13,628 nt of DNA from CAVZLD01 sp964522605 (GTDB taxonomy: Bacteria > Planctomycetota > Planctomycetia > Pirellulales > Pirellulaceae): NCBI GenBank assembly GCA_964522605.1, contig CAZFWV010000175.1, positions 1-13,628 on the forward strand, given 5' to 3'. The notes under the pieces are model-generated. The model had not been told where the DNA came from. It saw nothing but the letters and a program-made list of their open reading frames with translations, and searched no databases. Position 1 is the first letter of the stretch. Every line of letters begins with the position of its first letter. The position numbers and the translations under genes were made by a program. Shown piece after piece: positions 8,801-13,628 of the stretch.

Positions 8801-10531
8801 GTCACCCGTGTTGATTAGATCGTTGCCTCGTCCCCCGTTGACGACGTCGTTGCCACCGCCGCCAAAGATGACGTCGTTGCCATCGCCCGTGTTGATCAGG
8901 TCGTTGCCTCGTCCCCCGTTGACGATGTCATTGCCGCTACCGCCGAAGATGATGTCGTCGCCGTCATCGGTAATGATCTGGTCATCACCGTCGCCGCCGT
9001 CCACAACGTCGTTTCCTTCCCCGCCAAAAATAACATCATTGCCGTCACCCGTATTGATCAGGTCGTTGCCCGCGCCGCCGTTGATGATATCGTTGCCACC
9101 GCCGCCAAAGATGACGTCGTTGCCGTCGCCCGTGTTGATCAAGTCGTTGCCTGCGCCGCCGTTGATGATGTCGTTGCCGCCACCACCGAAAATGATGTCG
9201 TCGCCTGACCCACTTGTGACGACGTCGTCGCCGTCTCCAGCATAGATGGTCACACCGACGGCGGACTTCGAGACGTCGATGACGTCTGCGCCTTCGCCAC
9301 CGGAGATGACCAGGCCTTCGATCCTCGCGGGGTCGATCGTTGTTGTGCCGACAACGATCACGTCAGCAACCGTGATCTGATCGGGTAAATCCCCCGCGTT
9401 GACGGTCAAATCGTCGCGATCATCGCCTCCGTCCAACCGCAGCAGCGCGGCAACGGATGGCGGGGCAAGGTTGATCGTAAAGGAATCGTCGCCCCGGCCA
9501 GTACGGACGTCGATCAGCGTCGGCAGGTCGACTCCGTAGGCCTGGATCGCGACTGCATCGTGACCACTTCCCGTCGCCAGGTCGATTGCTTCGACGGCGG
9601 CGTAATCGATCGCGACTGGTTTGGATGTTGTTTTCGTGAACGAGTCGTTGGACAGTTCGTACGACTCATCCGCAGTCTGACCCGAATCGCGGATCTGCAC
9701 GGTATCGCTTCCCAGACCGGCGTCGATGCGCACTCGACCTTGGATGTCGTCGAGTGCATCAACGGAGTTGCCCAAGTCGATCCGGTCGTTTCCATCGCCG
9801 GTGCGGATACCCGTGATATCAGCGCGGGTGCCTGTTACCGCGACGTAGTCACTGCCGGATCCCAGCGAAAGATGCAATTCGTTTAGATTCGTGTAGGACG
9901 CAAGACGGCCGCCGGTCCCGAAGAAAGTATCGTCCGACGCCGCTCCCACCGTACTCGCGGTTACTGTAACGCGATTCGGCAAAATGTCTGCCGAATCATC
10001 GAGTGTCAGCGAGTTCGAACCAGCTCCACCATCCACCGTCAGCGGGGCGGTCAGCCGATTGACCGCGCTGATCAGCATCGTGTCGTCACCGGTGCCTCCC
10101 TGAATCACTACGGCATCCCGCGCGGACTGGACGACAGTCGAGTCGTTGAGGTCCTGCAGATCCAGCGTGATCAACTCGATTAAACTCGTGTCGCACTCAA
10201 CCGTGACAGGCCGAATCTGTGTACCTCCCGAGATTCCGCGCACTCGGCAGCCGTTCGGCTTGTTGATTACATCGGTAATCTTGTCGTTCAGATCGTACAG
10301 CGTGTACGTGTCGCCTTCCAGCGAAACCGTCAACGCATTGGAGATCCCCGTTGATGCACGGTAGATCAGTTCAGTTCCCACAAACTGAATTGTCGAGAGA
10401 CACAGGCGACGCTCGAGAGATTCGGGGCCGTCCTGTGCGGGGGAGAAACGCCAGCGGGGACGACGAATGCGCCTCGTTCGAAAGGCGGCGGGTTCCCGAA
10501 GAGGCACTGACCGGCGGAATGGATTCGCCAT
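5828..10531 (-). CDS. Giant RTX calcium-binding protein with embedded metzincin protease and PPC-like domains
   Basis: 1567-aa protein, probably surface or extracellular. It starts at ATG 10529-10531 and stops at TAG 5828-5830. Residues 1-46 are very basic and end in SLERRLCLS, a LEPR-XLL-like planctomycete motif. Residues 50-447 are beta-rich with scattered degenerate RTX motifs (GGTGDD, DGGAGSN). Residues 449-691 are nine tandem 27-residue Ca2+-binding units. Residues 696-790 are the common TLDFS/VTIDL/ENVVGT spacer, repeated at about 1230-1312. Residues 800-1000 are a metzincin-like zinc protease domain: HELGHLVGLRH supplies H923, E924, H927 and H933, with a possible Met-turn at M971 (HLMAS). 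Residues 1045-1187 resemble a PPC domain with a possible C1159-C1171 disulphide. Residues 1404-1478 form a second RTX block. Residues 1479-1567 form a tail (ALRAILAEWTS, DDLTGSSDEDWFLLFA) I associate with planctomycete RTX proteins. Export route and substrate are unknown; no type I secretion genes are nearby. Confidence 0.92.
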   Translation of the reverse strand: MANPFRRSVPLREPAAFRTRRIRRPRWRFSPAQDGPESLERRLCLSTIQFVGTELIYRASTGISNALTVSLEGDTYTLYDLNDKITDVINKPNGCRVRGISGGTQIRPVTVECDTSLIELITLDLQDLNDSTVVQSARDAVVIQGGTGDDTMLISAVNRLTAPLTVDGGAGSNSLTLDDSADILPNRVTVTASTVGAASDDTFFGTGGRLASYTNLNELHLSLGSGSDYVAVTGTRADITGIRTGDGNDRIDLGNSVDALDDIQGRVRIDAGLGSDTVQIRDSGQTADESYELSNDSFTKTTSKPVAIDYAAVEAIDLATGSGHDAVAIQAYGVDLPTLIDVRTGRGDDSFTINLAPPSVAALLRLDGGDDRDDLTVNAGDLPDQITVADVIVVGTTTIDPARIEGLVISGGEGADVIDVSKSAVGVTIYAGDGDDVVTSGSGDDIIFGGGGNDIINGGAGNDLINTGDGNDVIFGGGGNDIINGGAGNDLINTGDGNDVIFGGEGNDVVDGGDGDDQIITDDGDDIIFGGSGNDIVNGGRGNDLINTGDGNDVIFGGGGNDVVNGGRGNDLINTGDGNDIIFGGDGDDFVDGGSGDDEVDAGDGDDIIFGGGGNDLVNGGAGNDLINTGDGNDVIFGAAGNDLVNGGAGNDLINTGDGNDIIFGGDGDDSISTGRGDDLLFAGEGNDLLDGGEGDDVYIFQGDNLGTDQVIEPPNRDTDTLDFSALSGAVTIDLASLALQTIHPGILQLQFVDPWNPSAVEFTGVENVVGTEFADEILGNSRDNRLLGADLFSFPPTTLPPILNSPIQWVLLDFDSETQAGDWNYSPTERDAIEARIAADYAAFNFAFTQDADRIPTTEFATLFFNKLGDLNEAGQADEVDFRNLNLGGTASIDVNIILGGENEPQLTSDNVVAASATIAAHELGHLVGLRHADSFGPIGFGIHDPPGSEGFLPTYPGRVDAFETVQHLMASPSSVGSTLDDAVANPFFSERSAIKLAFAESGVVLNEAPGFHGSPATAQPIQLSGLFVPNTLRAGLNQVKQFAVEALTVVGTIDLQPSEGVSESDVYAFRGQGGDVFTFEVISRVLDRIRAPIDPVVRVLDEAGDVLAFYDGIAENDDSFEPADSLLVDFRIPHDGLYYVEVDTFTFVGRPDFETFCGPEGPFQGSDACFDIDTGQYELFLYRFDTGNATDLDDVLIGRDGNDTLEGGFGNDQLVGGRGDNRLSGDQGDDTYVVVPNSSDQAIERYVVSGGTDTLDFSGATRGITIDLGQDDGTPQIVDSALRQVSLHGTFENVIGSSFDDLLIGNSLGNEMNGLAGDDVLVGGMGNDTLTGFTGVDSLDGGPGVDTVVEVRNSNMKLSDASLSIGAEGNDSLASIEIARLTGGADANNLNASPFTGTAILYGLGGDDDLSGGAGDDILDGGDGDDRALGSSGNDILLGGAGHDSLVGGSGRDLLIGGADVDRLVGGADDDILIGGATVYDALEPALRAILAEWTSSDGYLSRVRRLREGIPAPAGLPMDLVQLNGAAVLDDQAVDDLTGSSDEDWFLLFASVDITDRKPGEAID
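6098..6322 (-). repeat. C-terminal block of RTX nonapeptides
   Basis: Coding for residues 1404-1478 of the RTX protein: about eight nonapeptides of the form GGxGxDxLx (SGGAGDDILDGGDGDD, then LLGGAGHDSLVGG). They are more diverged from one another than the central array. They lie just before the non-RTX C-terminal tail, as RTX blocks do in secreted RTX proteins. Confidence 0.8.
7733..7765 (-). other. Zinc-binding motif HExxHxxGxxH of the metzincin domain
   Basis: The minus-strand codons spell HELGHLVGLRH. By family, the three histidines ligate zinc and the glutamate is the general base. The glycine at position 8 of the motif and the third histidine are diagnostic of metzincins over simple HExxH gluzincins. 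The motif is intact, so the domain is predicted to be active. Confidence 0.85.
8459..9187 (-). repeat. Nine tandem 81-bp coding repeats with an AAB higher-order pattern
   Basis: Each 81-bp unit encodes 27 residues, that is three RTX nonapeptides such as GGGGNDIIN. Units run from 9187 leftward in steps of 81 bp: 9187-9107, 9106-9026, 9025-8945, 8944-8864, 8863-8783, 8782-8702, 8701-8621, 8620-8540, 8539-8459. Units 1, 2, 4, 5, 7 and 8 share the core NDLINTGDGND. Units 3, 6 and 9 are divergent and more acidic. The array therefore has a 243-bp higher-order period of two A units plus one B unit. Units 1 and 2 encode identical 27-residue peptides yet differ at 12 synonymous codon positions. The array is coding and has no spacers, so it is not a CRISPR array. 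Confidence 0.93.
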
Positions 10532-10593
10532 ACTCGCTCATCATTTGAAGTGACGATCGTAACGCAAAGAACTACGCTGACCGAAGCTCGACT

Positions 10594-10621
10594 AGTATAA
10601 GTGACTTCGTCAATTCGGGAA
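10594..10621 (-). promoter_or_regulatory. Candidate promoter of the RTX gene
   Basis: On the minus strand TATACT (10594-10599) matches the -10 consensus at 5 of 6 positions, 62 nt upstream of the ATG. A weak -35-like TTCCCG lies 16 nt farther up (10616-10621). A TTGACG in the same stretch is too close (8 nt) to act as the -35. This is a by-eye match in the only gap upstream of a large gene; the -35 box is poor. Confidence 0.25.
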
Positions 10622-10723
10622 GACTTTCGACTCGCCCTTCACAACGAATTCATTTTTTCACCCTGGCGGGTTCGGAATGCCAACCTCTTGCCATTGCGAT
10701 ACGCCAGGAAGCGGACCAGTTTG

Positions 10724-13336
10724 TCACCTTTCGGTGGGACGAGTGTCGGCGCGAGTCGATTGGAAATCAATCATGTTCAGATCGGGGTCGGTTTCGAGGG
10801 CGCGCAAGTCTCCCCAACCCCGCTCGCTGGCTCGGTGGAGCGCCGACTGAGCCGCCAAGAGATACTCGTCACGCATGTCGGTTCGGCTTGCCCTTGCCGG
10901 TTGACTTTCTGCTGCATCCCTTCCCACAACCGCAGCGCAGATCGCATAACACCGGGCCGCATGCAAGGATCCGCATGGTTGGGCCAATCGCTGTTCGACT
11001 ACGCTGGCGATCGAAGCGGCCTCGAGATCCTGGCCACAGCGGGCGAGAACCATCATCAGATCGACCTGGTACAGCACATCCTGGGGGACGGACTCCACAA
11101 GACCTTGCCGCAGCGCAAGACACTGCTCGAACAATCGGCCGCTGGTGCCTGGATCGTTGACTTGTTGCGCGGCGAGTGCCTGCCGGTAAAGCGACTTTGC
11201 CAAGAGACTGGTGGATTCGATGTCTTGTGCGTCCTGAGCCCGCAGTTGCTCGCCGATCGTGCCGGCCTGTTCGTAGTAGGTCTGAGCGGTTGCGGCATCC
11301 TGAAGCAGCCGTAAATGGAGATCCCCCAAGCTCAGCAGACAATCCGCCAGCTGCTTCTGGATGCGAAACTTCGTGATTCGCTCTTGGCCCAGTCCTTTCT
11401 GCAATAGTGTGATCGACCGTTCGTAGGTCGCGCGTGCGGCGTCCAACTCACCTTTTCTCCAAGCCACGTCCGCTTGTCGTTCCCCTCGCAGTGCCATCTC
11501 GAGATAGTCTTTTGCGCTTTGAAACTCTGCATCCGTCGGGATGGCCGCCGCCCAAGGATTGGATTGCTCCAGGTCGTCCTCCGCGGTCGAAAGATCACCG
11601 AGTTGAAGGTCGATTCCACACAGGAGCAGGTAAGATACCGATACATCCCATTTGGCGTTCATCAGCGCCCCAGCGGTCGTTTTCGGATCTTGCTGGAGCA
11701 GTCGCACCCATTGCTTTCGGTAGTCAAGTCCCCGTCGATATTGATCTCGAGCTTGATCCAACTTGCCCAGGCGGATGAGTGCGTCGGCCAGCTTGTTCGC
11801 GCAACTGGCCATGAAGCGGTTCGAGTTGGGCCGATTTGGTGCCTCCTGATGCATTTCCCGAGCCAGGGCTTCCATCTGCTCATACTCGCCGAGAGCGTCT
11901 TCGACACGACCCGAAGCCAATAGGGCATCGCCGAAGCGTTGATGGAGCGCGATCTGGGTGCGACGGAGGATATCCGCAGTCTGTGCGACATCGAGCTCTT
12001 TCCGCGATTGAAAATCCCGCAACTTCTCCGCGGCCTGGAACAACAGTTCGTCGCGCAATTCATGCAGCCCTGGCCGGTCGCGCAACCCGTCGTGGAATGA
12101 GCCGATGACATCATTGAGCGTCTGAACGGCGAAAGCCTCGTTGACTCGGGCCTGATCGCGTGCCGCTTTGGCAGCGGCCTCATTTTCCACAGCGACTTCC
12201 TTTTCTGTAGAGATCCTAACGAGGGCCGCATTCAATCCGACCAGCCAGCTTACGAGCAGGATCAAGACAATCGCCAACAGGCCCGCGACGGCGGGATTCC
12301 GCCGACACCAACGTCGCGCGCGCTCGAAACGGCCGACCGGCCGCGCGGTAATTGGCTCGCCGTCCAAATAGCGCTGTAACTCGTCAGCCAGGTCCTGAGC
12401 GGTGGCGTAACGCTGTTCGGGCTCCTTCTCCAGGCACTTGACACAGATTGTCTCGAGATCCGGATCGATCGCGCGGTTCAGCATCGTCGGTGCACGCACC
12501 GGTTCACGAGTCACCCGGACCAGCGTCTCCATCACCGTTGCGGAGGAGAACGGCGGCTGGCCGGTGAGTAGGTGATAGAGAATCGAACCGAGGGAGTAGA
12601 CATCGCTGGCGACGCTGACCTTACGAATATCTCCCGCTGCTTGTTCCGGCGACATGTAGTCGGGTGTGCCCATGACAGCACCCGTCTGCGTCGCTCCGTC
12701 CTCTTCACCCAGTCGCTTGGCGAGACCGAAATCGGTGATATGCGGCTCACCCCGGTGGTCAATCAGGATGTTGGCCGGCTTCAAGTCGCGGTGCAGGATG
12801 CCTCGCTTGTGCGCATAATCGACCGCGCGGCACAACGTCGACATCAATCGCGCCGCTTCCAACGGAGGTCGAAAGCGGTTCTCTGGCTGACGATCCAGCG
12901 GTGCCCCTTCGATGAACTTCATCGTGAAGTAGGGCAGCCCATTCGCCTCCGCGACGTGGAAGATCGGAACGATATTCGGATGATCGAGGCTCGCAACGGC
13001 CTCCGCCTCCGTCCGAAACCGCCGAATGCTCTCCGGTGAAGCGAACCGACCAGCGAGCATCATCTTCAGGGCGACGATCCGATGGATCCGCTTCTCGCGC
13101 GCCTTGAAAACGACTCCCATCCCGCCGCGTCCCAGTTCTCCCAGGAGTTCGTAATCGCTCAATCCGCCAGCGACCTCGACGGACGAGGCGTTGGAGACCG
13201 AATCGATCGTCCGGCCCGAATCGTCCGTGTCCAGCGTCGGCGACGGATCGTCGACTTCCCCTGCCCGATCCGTCGACTGCCCCTCGGTCTTCGGAAGGCC
13301 TGCAGGTGGTCGCTTCAAGCGGTCCTCTTCACTCAT
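10724..13336 (-). CDS. Membrane Ser/Thr protein kinase (Hanks type) with C-terminal TPR repeats
   Basis: 870-aa Ser/Thr kinase. ATG 13334-13336 is chosen because GAGGG lies 6 nt upstream; the frame stays open to a TTG at 13537, but that codon sits inside an inverted repeat. Residues 1-58 are a polar linker. The kinase domain spans about 62-325 with every key element: glycine loop GRGGMGVVFKA (69-79), VALKMM lysine K91, HRDLKPAN (H182, D184), DFG (D202), GTPDYMSPEQA, and SDVYSLGSILYHLLTGQPPF. RYLDGEPITARPV and RRWCRRNPAVAGL lead into one TM segment (about 348-373: LLAIVLILLVSWLVGL). About 500 residues of helical TPR-like repeats follow (LADALIRLGKLDQARDQY; LADCLLSLGDLHLRLL), ending in a planctomycete-type RGWGDLRALETDPDL motif. 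By topology the kinase faces the cytosol and the TPR region the other side. Targets are unknown. It lies 192 nt upstream of the RTX gene, same strand. Confidence 0.92.
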   Translation of the reverse strand: MSEEDRLKRPPAGLPKTEGQSTDRAGEVDDPSPTLDTDDSGRTIDSVSNASSVEVAGGLSDYELLGELGRGGMGVVFKAREKRIHRIVALKMMLAGRFASPESIRRFRTEAEAVASLDHPNIVPIFHVAEANGLPYFTMKFIEGAPLDRQPENRFRPPLEAARLMSTLCRAVDYAHKRGILHRDLKPANILIDHRGEPHITDFGLAKRLGEEDGATQTGAVMGTPDYMSPEQAAGDIRKVSVASDVYSLGSILYHLLTGQPPFSSATVMETLVRVTREPVRAPTMLNRAIDPDLETICVKCLEKEPEQRYATAQDLADELQRYLDGEPITARPVGRFERARRWCRRNPAVAGLLAIVLILLVSWLVGLNAALVRISTEKEVAVENEAAAKAARDQARVNEAFAVQTLNDVIGSFHDGLRDRPGLHELRDELLFQAAEKLRDFQSRKELDVAQTADILRRTQIALHQRFGDALLASGRVEDALGEYEQMEALAREMHQEAPNRPNSNRFMASCANKLADALIRLGKLDQARDQYRRGLDYRKQWVRLLQQDPKTTAGALMNAKWDVSVSYLLLCGIDLQLGDLSTAEDDLEQSNPWAAAIPTDAEFQSAKDYLEMALRGERQADVAWRKGELDAARATYERSITLLQKGLGQERITKFRIQKQLADCLLSLGDLHLRLLQDAATAQTYYEQAGTIGEQLRAQDAQDIESTSLLAKSLYRQALAAQQVNDPGTSGRLFEQCLALRQGLVESVPQDVLYQVDLMMVLARCGQDLEAASIASVVEQRLAQPCGSLHAARCYAICAAVVGRDAAESQPARASRTDMRDEYLLAAQSALHRASERGWGDLRALETDPDLNMIDFQSTRADTRPTER

Positions 13337-13342
13337 CGAAAT

Positions 13343-13347
13343 CCCTC
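13343..13347 (-). promoter_or_regulatory. Shine-Dalgarno sequence for the kinase gene
   Basis: GAGGG on the minus strand with 6 nt before the ATG at 13334-13336. It decides the start at 13336 over the in-frame ATG at 13408 and the TTG at 13537, neither of which has a comparable site. Confidence 0.6.
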
Positions 13348-13520
13348 GTGTGGCACCGGGGAAGTCTGCAAACTGTCGGTCGCCGGTGCGTGTTTCCGGT
13401 GCTGGCATGGCGATGGGGAACTGAGAGTTGAGGCCGTCCACGAGATCCGTCGCGTTTCGTCGGCGGGTCTCGGCAAGGCTGGCCAGCGTTTCCCAGGTTT
13501 GCTTCTCACGTCCGTTCCGA

Positions 13521-13599
13521 TTTTCGTTTAACGGCAAGCCGAAGGCGACTGCGACTGTCTCGTGTCCACCGACGCCTCCGGCTCGCCGTTAAACGAAAA
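13521..13599. repeat. Long imperfect inverted repeat (27-bp arms, 25-nt spacer)
   Basis: The left arm (13521-13547) starts TTTTCGTTTAACGGC. The right arm (13573-13599) ends GCCGTTAAACGAAAA. The arms match at 25 of 27 positions, with the two mismatches being A/G changes. A second short pair (GGCGACTG at 13544-13551 with CAGTCGCC at 13601-13608) could compete. The T and A runs lie at the outer ends of the arms, not after the hairpin, so it is not a standard intrinsic terminator. It resembles a dispersed REP-type palindrome. Confidence 0.8.
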
Positions 13600-13628
13600 C
13601 CAGTCGCCGACTGCCGACCCGGTTTGTA

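Noticed and set aside
8459..9187. Regular tandem repeats that could suggest a CRISPR array
   Set aside because: The units are contiguous, lack spacers, and are in frame within a 1567-codon gene.
8472..9245. 257-codon plus-strand frame rich in Ser-Pro-Leu repeats
   Set aside because: It is the antisense shadow of the 81-bp RTX repeats: the repeat period is a multiple of three, so the opposite strand stays open too. The composition is not that of a real protein.
5828..10531. Reading the RTX protein as a type I-secreted serralysin or haemolysin
   Set aside because: The domain order differs (protease in the middle), there is no RtxC/HlyB/HlyD gene in the window, and the C-terminal tail does not look like a type I signal.

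Overview
The window looks like a piece of a planctomycete chromosome. This rests on family recognition, not on a database match. Four features point that way: a Ser/Thr kinase with a TM segment and C-terminal TPRs; a giant RTX protein with a LEPR-XLL-like N-terminal motif (SLERRLCLS); an RTX C-terminal module that I associate with planctomycete surface proteins; and a secreted SH3-like protein with a C-terminal domain also seen in that phylum. The DNA is moderately GC-rich by eye, and Shine-Dalgarno sequences are patchy.

Layout, left to right. Positions 1-566 (minus) hold the N-terminal part of an NtrC-type response regulator, cut by the window edge inside the AAA+ domain. Positions 763-1683 (minus) encode a complete XerC/XerD tyrosine recombinase. 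Positions 1806-2060 (minus) encode an 84-aa protein of unknown function that starts at GTG behind a strong Shine-Dalgarno sequence. These three are co-oriented but separated by 122 and 196 nt. A 443-nt divergent region (2061-2503) leads to the plus-strand gene 2504-3829, an exported protein with two SH3-like domains. It converges on a minus-strand GT4 glycosyltransferase (3874-5625) that carries an unusual C-terminal extension. Upstream of that on the same strand lie the giant RTX/metzincin protein (5828-10531) and then the kinase (10724-13336). The right edge carries a long imperfect inverted repeat (13521-13599).

How the genes may work together. The kinase, the RTX protein and the glycosyltransferase are all on the minus strand, in that order of transcription, with gaps of about 190-200 nt, so they are probably separate transcription units. 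A plausible but unproven picture is a cell-envelope neighbourhood: a membrane kinase sensing a signal, a Ca2+-binding surface or secreted protein with a protease domain, and an enzyme that glycosylates envelope material.

The most notable object is the 1567-aa RTX protein. It combines an AAB-AAB-AAB higher-order repeat of 27-residue units, a metzincin domain (HELGHLVGLRH) plus a PPC-like domain set into an RTX frame, and a conserved-looking C-terminal tail. No type I secretion genes are visible here. I see no tRNA, rRNA, CRISPR array, insertion sequence or phage gene.
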